NCBI GenBank assembly: GCA_008704415.1
Contig: VXIS01000007.1
Coordinates: forward strand, 186,001-250,000
Direction: 5' to 3'
DNA: 64,000 nucleotides
Origin: Sphaerosporella brunnea
Taxonomy: Eukaryota > Ascomycota > Pezizomycetes > Pezizales > Pyronemataceae
The position numbers were made by a program, and so were the translations under genes. Positions 22,501 through 35,473 of the stretch are shown here, piece after piece. The notes under the pieces were generated by a model, which searched no databases, had not been told where the DNA came from, and saw nothing but the letters and a program-made list of their open reading frames with translations. Every line of letters begins with the position of its first letter. Within the stretch, counting starts at the first letter, position 1.

Positions 22501-23757
22501 CCTCTTCACTTTGATTAATTGTGGCCTCCCGCTCAGGTACACCACGACACACACACACACGCTATCCTCGAGTATCGAGGTGTCAAGGGTTCGAATATGT
22601 GTAACTCTCGTTTTCTTTTGTGTGTGTGTGTGTGTGCGCGTCGCCACCAAGAGTTCCAGATGAACTGCTGTAAGGAGAGGTGCTGCATCTGGCCAAAGAG
22701 AAAGCGTCACGAGCCACGCACCAAGTGAGCATGCGCCTCAACCCGTCGTCAGCGAAAAAGCTGGGTTCCGGTCCATGGATGAAGATTGCACAACTTGCGG
22801 AGTCAGTCAAACATCCTGCGCCCAGTTGAGGCCAGGCACCGCAGCTTCGCCTGCTTATAGCTATTGGTTGCCTTGTTGCAGTGTGAAAGCCCCATTCCCG
22901 ATATGGGTCTCGATAGGAACCGTGGTTCAGCAATTCATGACAAAGACGCCTGCGCTCAATGAAACATGCTTATGTCCTGTGGTTTTCAGCAAGGCAGAGA
23001 CGTGGTGTTTGCACTCACCTACCAATAGCTGTGACTCGATCCGAGATTGGATACCTATCCCCGGAGAAGGTACTCCAATCAACGCCCATACTGCCGAGTA
23101 CTGAAATAGAGGATCAACGGATCGGCATAGGACTAACGTTTGGAGTGAACCCAAAATTTGGCAGATTGTTGAATTGTTCTCTGCCAGTGAGGTCTTGTAG
23201 ACCTGTTCTGCCTTCTCGTCCCAAGCTCTGGTTACATACAGAAGTCTTGTTCAACAGGACCATGATTCCACCCTCTCCATACCCGACGCCACCCGGTCGC
23301 AAAAAAAAAAAAAAAAAAAAAACCGCCTTCTAGCAAAAGTACAGCTTCTAGCCATATCAGCTGAAGCTGTAAGTACATCAACCGCCAAAATATAGTGGAA
23401 GCAACATGACAGAAGATATCGCTATGCAACGCGCCGTGCCCAATCTGCAAATGAAAAAACAAAATGCCTGCCCAATCCGTGACAAAGAAAACCATTTTAA
23501 CATGTACGAGTGTTCCTAAACAACCATAGATACAGTTCCATGCACCCAAATACCCGGGAAAACAGATCACAGCCCAACTCCTTTAAACCGCAACACTCCA
23601 GAAAAGACACCAAAAGAAAAGACAATAATAAAAGAGAAAGAAAAACTCATAAGAAATATCGAGCGTCGTCCCGACATTCGATTAACATTAAGAAAAGCCT
23701 TTATATCTTGCAAGGGTGTTATCCAAAATTCGGAAGGCGTGTCGGATGCGATATTTT
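19596..23757. other. 4.2-kb gene-poor region
   Basis: I found no gene or RNA here. Open frames are short, occur on both strands and lack motifs. Simple sequences include a CA run at 22550-22560, a TG run at 22619-22636 and an A run of 22 at 23301-23322. Recurrent TACATACAT-like strings occur at 21045 and 22160. The stretch may hold regulatory DNA for the kinase or TMA7, or decayed repeats. Confidence 0.5.
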
Positions 23758-25308
23758 TTAGAAGACCTGAACACCATTGTGCTGAGCCAGCTGAGCATTC
23801 ATGTTCTGGACTTCTTCTCTTCGGAACAGCGGGAATTGTTGCCAGAAGCTCCGTGTCGAAGGAACGAAATCCAACGACGACGGCAGAACAGCTGGGTTGA
23901 CATCCGCATCCGGGTAATAGGAAGAGGAGGGTGAAGAAAAGTCAGAGGCATGAGAGACCTGAGGCTTGGTATAGGCGAAGGGGTGGATCGATTGGTTATG
24001 AGGGGTTGACGGGTTCGAGTCCGCGGGAGTAATGGTGCCAACCACCTCTTGAGCGTAGAAGTTCTCCACACCCTGAAGGCCCGAGTCGGAAACCTCGGAA
24101 ACAGGCGGGCTGTCCATAACACCAGGCCCATTGGTCAACCGCGGGCAGGCCATTATCCTCGCTCTCAGCTCAGGGATGGAGATCCTCTTCTGGGGATTGG
24201 GCTCGAAAACTCGCTGGAGGATCGAGTTCAATCCAGGGGAAAGCGGCAGAATAGTCCTCAAAAACTGACGATCCTTGAGGTAGGCACGATACGTGCTATC
24301 CGATTGGGAGGCCCGCTTCCATGGATTCCGGCCACAGGTAAGGTTTACCAGGATGACACCGAGGGACCACACGTCATTAGGAGCGGATGCGTAGCAATTC
24401 ACTGTTCGTGAGGAGGATTGCTGGCATTCTAAGTGGCTGTTAGCTTAATTCTTCCTTGAATCAGGCTCGGGCGACGCACCAGGAGACATGTAAAACGTGG
24501 ATCCACAGCCAAAATCGTTGGTGTAGCTGTCGGTAGTGGCAAGGCCAAAATCGGCGAGCTTGACTTCCAATCCATGGCTGCAAACGAGCACGTTCTCGGG
24601 CTTCAGATCCCGGTGATAAATCCCCAGTGAATGGCAGTACTCCACGGCATCCAGGAGCTGCAGGAACACACGCCTGGCCAGTTCATCGTTTCCAACGTAG
24701 TGGCCGCGTTCGGTAATGTTTGTAAAGAGGTCACCCTCCGGGCAGTATTCCATGATCACAAAGGTGCAATCAGAGGTTTCCACAATCTTGACCAGTGATA
24801 CAACGTTGGGATGCGCGCTGGCCTTCAAGTGGAGGGCAATTTCTCTTTGCTGAAAACGCTTCTGTCGGGCATCCAATCCATTCTTTGTCAAAGCCTTGAC
24901 TGCAAACAGCGTACAGGTGAAAACGTCCACAGCACTGTAAACCACTCCATACGCTCCAATCCCAAGGATACCAGTAAGTTCCAGACGGCCAGCAAGCAAC
25001 TGTCCTATCCGGTCCTCAGGGCTGGTGGTAGACACGCTCGACGAAGACGATGAAGAACTCATGTTGATATTGTTGTGGGTTGGGTCGGAGGCGGGAGGTT
25101 CTCTGGGAAACACCCAGGGCGTGGATGCAGGCGTTAGGATCGGCGTCTCGAAGGGTGAAGAAGCCTTTTGGGGGGGGGGTCCTGATGGTTGTCCGAGGGA
25201 AATTCTCAAGGGGGGGAGTTCGGGAAAGGGAGGATATAAGGAAGTCGATTCAATTGCGATCGGGTAGTTGGGTGAAGTTGAGCTGGTGAAGTAGTAGTGC
25301 CACGACAA
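23758..25308 (-). CDS. Ran1/Pat1-like serine/threonine protein kinase
   Basis: Two exons, 25308-24480 and 24428-23758, give 499 residues; an alternative start at 25062 (MSSSSSSSS) would give 417. The kinase domain has GIGAYGVVYSA (glycine loop), FAVKAL (ATP-binding Lys), HRDLKPENVL (catalytic loop), DFGLATTD (DFG) and, across the intron, FYMSPECQQ (APE equivalent). The helix DVWSLGVILVNLTCGRNPWK and the end FEPNPQKRISIPELR complete it. The motif set with FGCGSTFYMSPE points to the Ran1/Ksp1/Vhs1 group, which in yeasts controls meiotic entry or nutrient responses. The tail of about 100 residues is Ser/Pro-rich. Which start is used is unresolved. Confidence 0.9.
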
Positions 25309-25731
25309 TAGGCCGCCTCTGTGGGTTGGGGGAAGGCAGATGTTTATGTATCATGGGTAGCTCAGCCGCGTTGCAAGCCGCATATCAATGAGGTGGGGGG
25401 GGGGGGGGTGTGTGGATGCCGGGATTATCATAATGGGCAGCCCAGCTTAGTTGGAGTAGGTAGTGGTGGTGGACGGTAGGTAGGGTAGTGGTGGTGACCG
25501 CAGTGGTGGTGGTGGTGGGTGGACAAGGCGATGCAGGCTAAGAAAGCAAGCCACCAGAAGGCCATGTGTTGACCATCGTATTTTTGGGAACCAAACCATG
25601 CGGGTTACCAGGAGAGGAGCCTAGGTATTCTACATACCTAGGCCTAACATGTTCCTCTATTTGCTCCAAACATCAAAATTGTGGCGGGCCAGAGTGCGGA
25701 GGAGCCCAAATCAGGACTCCGCCAGGAACAC

Positions 25732-25765
25732 TGCTGCCCATGCTGCCCATGCTGCCCATGCTGCT
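25732..25765. repeat. 9-base tandem repeat (TGCTGCCCA unit)
   Basis: Three to four copies of a TGCTGCCCA-type unit lie in direct tandem. It is a minisatellite-like tract in non-coding DNA upstream of the kinase gene. Confidence 0.7.
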
Positions 25766-26167
25766 CTCACCACAACATCAGCTCCAGTGCAGGGCGCAGG
25801 AGGGAGCCTGAGGGTGTGGAGGCAAAACAGCACAGCAAAGTTGGTGACGAAGAAAAGGGTGGGACATGGATCTTTTTTGCTCTGAGTCTGGGTGGTTGGT
25901 CGGTTTGGCTGCCTGGCTGGCTTTTCGAACTGGACTTGACTTCTCTGAGGATTTTTCTGCAGGCTGGCTGCATCTGTCCGCACCTCACGTCGTCGTCGAC
26001 TAGCCTCCTTGTCTCCTCTGCTGTGCCCACCCCCCAAAAGGGAAAACTGTTGCTTGTGCATATCCGAACCGACAAATGAAAGACATCCGGTCCCGCGGCA
26101 TCGCGGTGCGAGTGTAGCCGTGAGACCCGCAACGCCTTTTGCCGTCCCCACAACCACAACGAACAAA

Positions 26168-26209
26168 CCACCAGCCAGCCCAGCCAGCCAGCCAGCCCAG
26201 CCAGCCAGC
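26168..26209. repeat. CCAG/CCAGCC tandem tract
   Basis: About ten imperfect copies of a CAGC/CCAGC unit lie head to tail. The tract is non-coding and probably arose by slippage. Confidence 0.75.
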
Positions 26210-29200
26210 GCCCTCGCATGTGCTAGACGGCGGCGGACATGCCTCCTGCTCGACCCGATAGCTGGCCGTGCCGCATGCGAGGGCGGTGAGTGACTTGGCG
26301 TGCGAATGATCTGTCACCTCACCCGCTTCACCCGACGACTTCTCGCGCTCCAGCCAGTTACTTTTTCGCTCTCGCTGGCCTTTGGGACCCGCGGCGTGGC
26401 TCTGGCGCTACATACAATACAATGCCTACGATGATGTCGAGCCAACACTCACTCACTGGCAACTTGGGACGGGAGACCATCGTGCCCAGCGAAGCGGTCA
26501 AGTGACCAGTTTTGGCTGGCTCGAAGGATGGGTGGTGGGCCACCGAGAAACGAAGCGGTGGGTCGGCGGTGTTGTCACAAAATCTCACGATCCGCGCTGT
26601 TGTGTTATTATTGTTGCTTTCGCCGGCGTCGTCAGTGAGTACCTAGGTAGATACTTCCTAGTTGCGGTTCCTGAAGGCCGTTGCTAGCCTTTCCACGGAC
26701 CAACCTGCCCGTCCCAGATCTCGGTCTAGCCATTTGGCGGAGTCCGAGCTTTTTTTCCTTCTCCCGTCCTCAGAGAACGGGCCAGCGCTGCCGCAAAGGG
26801 TCAGTCCTTGCGCCGGTTTTTGCACCGCAATTTTTGCTGTCGAGCCAAAGTCTTCCTTGCTGGTTACCTCGATTCCAAAACTGTTGCTAGCGCCATCCAT
26901 ACGTGGCTCCTCTCTTTCCCTCTAACCACCATCAACGGAGCAACCCCCCCCCCCCCCCACCCCATGTAGAGCCCTCTTGTGTTCCCCACGATAAGCTGCG
27001 ATTGCCTTTGTAGGTGCATATTTTTGAACAAAAACTACCCACCCAACGCCGGGCAAAAGTGCCGTCGCCCATTCGCGATGAAATAATGGTCGTCAACTCG
27101 CCACTCCGACGCCACAGCTTGCCCTCGCGTAAGAGCTCTCCCACAGCCCCAATCGACGTCAGAGCTGGTGCTCATGACTTGGGAGAAAACCCGTTGCGGC
27201 GGAAACTGTTGGAATCCGACGATCGTGGTGAACCAGATCGCAGGAAAAGACGGCGGCGCCCGTCGACGTCCAACAACACACGGCGCGGCCAATCAGGCGT
27301 CACAAACAACAGTTTCCAGCTTTCGCCAAAGTTCCAAAGCTCCAGTTCGAATTTCTCGGGCCGCGGAAAGCACCTGACCCCCAACCCAACGCCAAAAATT
27401 GATGTGGGCCGGCTCACACAACCCCGGCGTCCGTCCATCATCAGAAGATCTCTTCACCACAGGAAAGGACGGATCAAACACAACAATGTATGAACTACGG
27501 TAGGTTTCTTTCTGCTCTGTTCCGTGCAAGCTTCTGCCAGTGCCTCCAGATTTAGGCACTCCAGAACGCCCGCGGCATCGTGTCAACAGCTCGATCGAAT
27601 TCATGCACCATCCCGTCTCCCTCTTCTCGCCGATTCTTGCCCACGACTCTTGACACTTATGTAAGGATACAACACCAACCGGCCGTTGATGACCCCTCAC
27701 ACAAGGGCAAAAAGGGAGGCGAAATGTGGAGTAACGAGCCATCAGTTGGTTTATGCACAGGATGCAACGGCTGGGCGCTCATGTCTTGCATGTTGAGTTG
27801 GAACGAAAGGAAACGAAAGTGCAAGAGGTCCGGGCGCATGAACGAACCACCGGAATTTCCCTGGTGTTCCTTGCAGAGGAGCACTTTTTAGTGGCGGCTT
27901 ACTTAGGGCATTTTGCATATTGGGCTTGCTTTTGATAGGTCACCTAACAACCCGTCAACCTACCCCGCCCCCAACGAGACCAACAGTTTCTGATCGTGAT
28001 CTTAAAGCAAATGTGTTTTTCTGAACCGCGGCGGCCATCGCGGAAATTGTGAAGATGACCAGATATAAATTTCCTTTATATCAATCCAACTAGGTAATCT
28101 CGGAATATCTCTTTAAACGAACCATGATCAAGCTTCATAACCATCAGGACTGCCCATTAAACAATATATTGGCAGATGACGTGCGGGATTACCAGCGCTC
28201 AGTTCTTGCTCCTGCATGGGGGGTCAATATCGAAGTTTTGTTTGTCTCCGGGAAAACATCGATTTCTCCGTTTCTGACGGGAAAATGACCCGCAAAGAAA
28301 CCATTATTGTCAGCTTCTTGACCACTTTGTAAATGGACACCCCACCATTCCCTCCCACTCTTAAGCAATAAGCTGCAAGATCACGGCATTGTTCCCAGAT
28401 CCCTCGGTCCATTTGCATATGTAAAGGATGCATTCACAATTTTGCAACCCTCAAAGTCGGGAGCGGTGTGTGTGGGAGGAGCTGGCGGTTAAAGTCCAAT
28501 CCACTGCACCTTCAAAGCAAAACAAAAAAACAAGGCGGTGGTACAGAACCGCAGTTTCGGAGGCGAGGAGATGGACGGGCCATCGCACCTCAAAATAAAA
28601 ACAAAAATAAAAATATTTGTATTTTTTAAATGGATTTCTTGTTTTTATTCCGTGCCCTTGTTTCATGCCCTACCCCCCGCGCATTTTCCTGGTCGGGCTG
28701 AAGCTGCAGCTGCAACACGCACTCCATCGATGAGATCGAACCATCCATTCGACAGACATCATGGGAACTTGACGGGGGACCCACGCGCGGCCGCACAAGA
28801 CATCACTCGGACTTCAATGTCGACCGACCTTTTTCAGTTTGCCGCGGAACCTATTTTTCCCATCCCTCACCGCGAGTTTTTTCGGCGGTTCAACGCAAAA
28901 CTGTTCTTTTAACATACTGGTGGTGGTGGACGTCATAGCTTAAGATGGAGAACCCGGGACACACGCACTCGTTCCTTGCAGCCCGCAATCCGAGTCTTTT
29001 CGTGTTTAGTCAAAATCTCAAGTCTTATCCTCCTTATGCCGGGCCCAAGGAAACGGATTCACCCGGGGAAAAGGGACCATAATCCGTGGGGTGGGCAGTC
29101 AAGATCATGGCTGGAAACATACATACTTCCTACCCCACTTGTTTTGACTGCCTTTGGAAATATATCATGGAAAGGATGCAATGCCTGTCTTGCAAGGTGA

Positions 29201-31399
29201 GTTAGCTACAGCCCAACAAACCCTCAAAGAACCGAGCCAGCTGACGAAAGATGCAGATATATACATACGCCGCAGCATCGGCAGTATGTGCATAAAGTAT
29301 GAAAAAGCCTAGACCGGAGCTAACTCGCGATCGCCAAACTGCCGGCGCTGCAATGGATTAGTACGGTATTTTCGGAGTAGACCTGGGCGGATATGATATC
29401 ATACTCTCCTTGGTCGAAAACCTACCGGGCTTTTCAGTACAAGTATTTCTAGGCCGGGGAGGCAACTCGGAATCATCAGAATTACATGCAATCCTCGGGA
29501 TGTCTCACGCACGGTATCCATTCTCGAACGTTTCTTTTTCTTCGGCGGGGCGAGAGTCTAGATCCGCTCCGGTTTTGGAAAGCCACGAATGAGCATGTCT
29601 CCGAAGCGGGTACTGGAAATCCAGGTTAATCATAGGCAACCATTGTAGTAGGTTCAACTTGAAGATGTCGCCCAGGTCTGAGGTCCTCCACGATCGAACA
29701 ATTAACCGTGCCCTGTACAATACGTTCCTCGTACTCGGACAAATGCAGCTAGGTAGCAAAGTATTGTCTCCGGGTTTCCCCGTGATACTCAACAACTTGG
29801 ATATAAAGTTTATATTGACTCCAACGCCCAACGACTCCAGGGTTAAGAGTTGCTCATACTTTCTTTTTGTTCGGCCTTATGCCTGCTATGGACGAAAGCA
29901 AACTCATATGCGCGTCCCGTTCAGTATCATAAAGCATTCAGCAACAGCGCTTGTTGCATCAATTACCGAGGAATAGAAGCGTTTACTCTATTTCCAGGTA
30001 TTCAACCGTGCTGCCTCGCTCAAACAACCCCTCCCTCAAAAAAAAAAAATGAAAAATTGCGGTACCTGAAAATCAAATGCATGAACCAACATCCCGTCCT
30101 TCTTCCTCTGTTGGTTTTGGTTGCTATTTACGGGCGGGTGTTTCAAACCTGCACACACCACACCGGGTAGAAACGTCGCACACAGCCACGCGAGCTCAGG
30201 GAAGGAGTGGGGCCATAAAACAAAAACACACTCAGCGCGGAATATGGAGGATGACGCAGAGCGGGGTCTTTCCGAACAGAAGGGAGCAAGCGGTGAGATT
30301 GAGATATCTTCTCTCTTCCCCTGTTGCCTTTTGCATGAGACGCAAAATCACTGGAAATCACTCGAATAATGAGGATCCTTGAAGGACGATATCCCACATA
30401 CCCGTGGTCTCAGCCGGGGCTACTGGAATAGTCGCACTGGCGGTTCAAACACCGTCCAACGTTGTGTAGGTACGTAAACTTGCCATCTACGCAGCCACCC
30501 TGCCATCCGTCGGCGATAACATCAGCCATCACAGAAACGAAGGTGTCAGAAACAACTGTACTGCCCTACGGAACCAGGAACTCAGTTCGGAGTTACCACT
30601 TGTCCACCCAGAACCACAAACCCCCAGTTTTCAGGTATCCCAAAGCGCAAGACAGCCAAATCTGCAGTGCTCCTTCAGCATGAAGATCATTGAACAGGAC
30701 CGAATAATCTCCATCGCTGAAAACCCAGCATCCGCTCGTCATTTTCAAGCAGTCGAGCATGAGGTTTAATTTAGGAAGTAGTCGTTTACCTCATATCTAA
30801 CTCCGCCGGCCGGCTCAGCCAATTCAACATAGCCCCACGGTGCGGCCATTTCTGGTTCCGTTGGATCTGTGCGAAACACCGCAACCCGTTCTGCGAAACA
30901 CTGAAGTCTGTCGCAAAGTACATCCAAGGACTTGCGCATTATTAATCCATCTTCGCATGAAACACAGATCTAGACCCCTGCGTGGATATGAGCCATCAGA
31001 TGTTGTAAACAACGGGGATGGTCTTCCGTTTCGAAAGAATTTGTTTAAGGCAGATAACTACCTCCATCGATAAACCATGATGCATTTCGCCCTGGAGGAG
31101 AGAGGTCTCGGGAATTAACCTAACCGCTCCTTCGACCTGCAGAAGTCTCTACGCCACAGTATCATAGTGCACGCAGTCTATAAAGGGGTGTAAGAAGATA
31201 CGGGAAGTTTGATGGAAAGTGCCGAGAACATCAAAATTTCGGGTGGTGAAGAGTTAACTGCACCAATTCCTCATGATTTTTGGTTTGCCGGAATCCTCCT
31301 CATTTGCTCTATCACCTCGCGCTGTCGTCAAATTTGGTGGACTCAAAACCCGCGCAATAATTTCTGAAGTTGATGTCCCTCGACGCCATTTGCCACCCT

Positions 31400-31822
31400 T
31401 CACCGTCCACCGGTATACAACCTGCTGTCAACGAACCCCTCGGCCGCTGGCGCGGACGCGTCGATGACTCCGATAGACTCTTCGCCGGCATTTCCAGTAC
31501 TTATTGGTACCAGTTGCGGTCCTGCCAGAGAGGTGGAATTGTTCTGTGACAGCGTGAGGTTTTCGGGCTCAGGATCGTCGTCAGGGTCATGATGTGTTTT
31601 CTGTCTGAGATGCTGGACATGGGCCCACGCATTTCGTCGTTTTTGGTGGTCGCGGCATTGTCGAAGAACACAGGCTGCCAACTCGCGCTGGATTTTTTTG
31701 ATGTCGGCATGACGACATGCCGAGTCGGGCAGTGCTCGCCACCGCTGGTCGGTCGGTCGCCGAACTTTGGTTACAGTGGTCCTCCGCCAGACCTTTTCCC
31801 ATACAAAACACTCTTTTAACAA
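31400..31822 (-). CDS. orphan open frame, unrecognised
   Basis: An open frame of about 140 codons sits alone in a gene-poor region. The product would be basic, with KKIQRELAACVLRQCRDHQK and RNAWAHVQHLRQK, which read like an amphipathic helix, and an acidic Pro-rich second half. The first codon of the frame is not a confirmed ATG start in good context. I do not recognise a family. It could be a fragment of an old mobile element, an exon of a gene I cannot reconstruct, or chance. Confidence 0.2.
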   Translation of the reverse strand: MLKECFVWEKVWRRTTVTKVRRPTDQRWRALPDSACRHADIKKIQRELAACVLRQCRDHQKRRNAWAHVQHLRQKTHHDPDDDPEPENLTLSQNNSTSLAGPQLVPISTGNAGEESIGVIDASAPAAEGFVDSRLYTGGR

Positions 31823-33176
31823 TTTTTATATTTCAATCAAGAATGGCGGGATAAGAAAAACAAGTACGGAGAATGAAAGCACACCTCCTATACTACCGGC
31901 GCCCTTTAATTACCCCCTTGATAGACTGCGTGCACCATATGACAAAAGGCACCAAAGGATCCAAGGTACAGGTGTTGCCTAATCGTCCTTTGTTAGGAGG
32001 GCAGTGAATCTTCCAACTGTTCTTCTTCGTCACAACACAAGCAGCCAACATTTCCTTTGGAAGAATCTTGGGATCGTAAAGTAGTAAGAAAGGAGCCGTA
32101 TGCAATCGGGGCGGACGCATTGTGAATACAAGTTCTCTCCGTGGCGGAAATATTGACAATGCAATGGGGCTTCCAAAGATCTAAGTCTGCTGAATCGTCA
32201 GGATGTATGGGAGGACAGATTTTCTGGGATAGTGCTTATACTCTAGCGGTCAAGGAGCTGCTGTGTTTCGATGCCGGTGGAAACACTCTCACCAGACACA
32301 GACAGTGAAATTTCACCTTCAAAAGCCGCGCTGGGTTGTTAATATTGGTCGTCCATCTTGCTTGAAGAGCCAAGAAAACAATGATAAGGTTCCGAAATCT
32401 TTAAGTAAGAGACAAAACGGAAACAAGGCTATCTATGAGGTTTCTTCTGGAATTATTGGCCGTTGGTCCACACTGAAGAAACACAAAACATTGCTCCGTC
32501 GTTGATATTTACGGAACCCCACCAGAACCCTAGCCCTCCGTCCCCGTAGAGTAGTGCAACCTTTGTCATACTCCCTATGGATCATCCACACCGAGCCATC
32601 AACTCCCTGTGAAAATCCCCTCCGCAGACATCCATCCGAGGATGCAAGGGTCGGAGGTCTGCTAACCACATGAGATTGTCGATACAGCAGGAAGTCTTGC
32701 TCGAAAGTAATGGCGACAATCCATTCCCGTCACATGCTCGAGCTGTATCCTTGGCTTCAAGATTTTCTTGCAGTGTGCCGGCTGCTTGCGTATGCGTATC
32801 ATTACTGCGGGTCACAATAAAGCACTCGGCCGTGAACTATTCCAGAAAGTGATCCACAGTTCTCCAGTGACTCAAACACCAACCGTGCGTGTTCTCAAGG
32901 TCTAGAGTGCAGTGCACGGGGAACTGCCGATGCTTGAACCGAAATCGCCAGATCTACCAAGAGCAATGATATATTATTCAAATCCAGGATACACAAAAAA
33001 AAGTAAAAACCAATAAAAAATACTGAGCTGAGCGGAAGCCTTGTGGTAACCCATCGGGAAAATCACAACAAAACACGCAAGAGACAGAAACACCCAACGA
33101 ATGCAACGAGAACCCACATCGTATCACAGATCAAGGAAAACCAGAAGCGAACAGAATGAAAAAAATTTAAAAAAAT

Positions 33177-35020
33177 TCACCGTCTGTATGCGCCCCCTGT
33201 CGTTGCCGTCGACGCCGTACTACTCTTCTTCCTCTGCTGCTGAACTTCGCTGTAGTTCATCACCGATCTGCTGCGGAACTTCTGCGCACGCTTATACTTG
33301 CAGTACAGCGAGATGAAATCCTGTCACAAATATCACATCAGCACTGCAGTGTGGAGCGCGCGTGACACTATATGATCGGATCGATATGCAGGTCGAAAAA
33401 GCAAAACTAGACTGTTGGGGGGGTGGGGGGGTCGCAGAGGCAAAAACTGTAACAATGCCGGTTGCCATGGCAGGACGGGAGAGATTGAAGATCATTTGCT
33501 CGCGGGTATACGCATGGAAATGTTTCATCCGTGGACTCGGTGCTCTTTCCCCCGCAATCGCCGTATACAAACGGAGCCGATGATCGGTGATTATGCGCAG
33601 CAAAAGGAAATAAAGACGTTGTGGCACATACCTTCAGTACGACCACCATGAGGCCACCAGCCACATTTCTCGCCAGCGCCGAGGGAAGCCATTTTCGGAT
33701 CTTGTCACCTCCCCAGCTCGCCGGTAAGCGCCCGAGTGATTGCCCAATAAGTTTGGCCACGCTGGGCCATAGTAACGCCCCCAGGACCATCGACGTGACA
33801 TTGCTACCTTGGAGAATGATATTATGGTTCTCCAGTCTGACCTCGCCATCCCACTCCTGCTGCACTTCGATATCCGCCTCCACCACCTGCGGCGCCTCCT
33901 GTGCGCGTCGCCCGCCCCGCCGTCGCTGCTGCTGCTGCCGCTGCTCACGCTGTTGCCGCTGTCGCTCTTGAGCCTCGGCATTTTCGAGGGCAAACTTGGG
34001 CGTCGTTTCCTTGATCCAACGAGCCTCGTGGGCGGCGATGTAGCGCTGCCATAGAGCGTTGTAGAGACTACGGATGTAGGGGAGAATGGCTAGCGTGATT
34101 TGTGGTGACGGAGGAAGAGTGAAATACAACGGGTCGGTGTGGCAGAAGAAAATTACTGGGAGGACGGGGAGGACGGAATCGAAGACTCGAGTTCGAGAGG
34201 CAATTAGGACGAAGGGTATAAGAGGAAGACCGACACCGAGGCCTATGCAAAACGTTAGTGGTGAGACTTCACAAGGGCACGATGGGAACAAACGCCAAGT
34301 CCATTGGAACTCAGAGTTTCTACCGAGCAGTATCTCATTCGCGTACTCGGGTCCGCATATCGTGTAGATTGTGTTGACACCTAGAGAAATCCATCAGTAT
34401 CATCACTCTAAAAGTTTAGCCCAGTGGTAGCTTACCGTATACAGTGCAACCCACAAACAACACCGATCCCACACCTAAGACCATCAGTCAGCCCGCCCTC
34501 CTGTCCCTTCCCGCTGAAGCCGCGAACAATAAACGATACCTCCAAAAGCGACAAAAGCGCCAAACTTCCCCGCCATCCTTCCCACAGAGTCCACCACATC
34601 CAACACCAAGCTCTGCTCCTCCTTCAGCCCTATGGGAGTCTTGCACTGTGGACACGCCGGTTTTTGATTGCTTCCATTCTCCATCCCAGTCTTCTGCATA
34701 TCCGCGATCCAATCGAGCAGGCACGCCTCGTGTGCCACCAGCGTGCATTTGCACGGAGCTCTCCATTCGCCGCGCATACTCTCCTTCTCCTCGCCTTCTG
34801 AATCAAAACAGATCCAGCAGCGGATTTCCTCCTCTTCTACCGGCGCTGGGGACGCACGTGATTGTGGAATCCGAGGGGTGAGGTTGATCAAAGTGCTGTC
34901 AGAGTCGGCGGCGAAGGCACCTTCGGAGGAGCTGCTCGCGAGCAGGGCGTCGTCAGACGTGGGACGTGCATTCTGCAGCTGCCGTGCGGTAGAGGCCGAG
35001 GATTGCGTATTCGAGGACAT
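33177..35020 (-). CDS. RING-CH (MARCH-type) membrane E3 ubiquitin ligase
   Basis: Five exons, 35020-34540, 34474-34436, 34380-34294, 34242-33632 and 33320-33177, give 453 residues. The RING-CH finger is IRCWICFDSEGEE, then APCKCTLVAHEACLLDWI, then ACPQCKTPIG: the C-x-x-C, C-x-C, H-x-x-C and C-x-x-C order of MARCH proteins. Hydrophobic segments follow: VGSVLFVGCTVYG, LGVGLPLIPFVLIAS and VLPVLPVIFFC. A Gln/Arg-rich stretch lies mid-protein. The third intron has a CACTAAC branch site. The reading frame is open upstream of 35020 without an ATG, so I chose the first in-frame ATG (MSSNTQSSAS). The likely role is ubiquitination of membrane proteins; substrates are unknown. Confidence 0.85.
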
Positions 35021-35473
35021 CCGCAGATTTGATTGCGACGTGGAAGAAGTTGGTCCGGCCGGTTGCGTTGAGTGTTGGGTGTTGCGTTCGATGGAGGGGC
35101 GGTTGGTTGTTGGGGCTGATGTCGCTTGTCGCAAGCAAGCCTCTGCGCCATTCCCTTTTGAATATCTATCTGATTGGATGGTGACATTTGATGATTCGGT
35201 TCGGCATCCATTTTGCCTTCGAAGTTACTAATGACCGCAGCGGACAGATCCCTTGACTTGTCAAAAAATTTCAGCCTTACTTAGAGTTTGGAGACCTGCC
35301 AAAGAGTGAGGTCAGAAGGCTGAAAAACAGAGAAAGCAACCGGTGGAGACACCCACTGAATTGGTATGGGAGGCCAGCAAAATTAAGTTCGAGACTGAAC
35401 AGAAATTAAGGGATAAACCGAAGTCCATGCCCCTACTCCCTGCATTATCTCTCTCTTGAAACAGATCAACACA
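35021..35473. promoter_or_regulatory. divergent promoter region
   Basis: The 453 bases lie between the RING-CH start and the start of an unrecognised plus-strand gene. A frame opens at 35211 (MDAEPNHQMS) but is out of phase with the ligase and would need an intron I cannot place. Confidence 0.4.

Larger units (their letters stand above)
25309..33176. other. 7.9-kb gene-poor region with low-complexity tracts
   Basis: This is the longest stretch without a supportable gene. It contains a G run (25395-25408), a 9-base tandem built on TGCTGCCCA (about 25732-25762), a CCAG/CCAGCC tandem (26168-26209) and a C run (26944-26958). A basic Ser/Arg-rich frame on plus at 27014-27493 and a frame on minus at 31400-31822 are the longest candidates, but neither shows a known motif. 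No tRNA-like or rRNA-like sequence was seen. It may include a long 5' leader for the Ran1-like kinase. Confidence 0.5.

Noticed and set aside
23301..23322. A 22-base A run considered as the tail of a retroposed SINE or LINE.
   Set aside because: No pol III promoter boxes, reverse-transcriptase frame or target duplication was seen next to it.
24010..24030. A tRNA B-box-like string GGTTCGAGTCC.
   Set aside because: It is inside the kinase coding sequence and no A-box or cloverleaf could be found around it.
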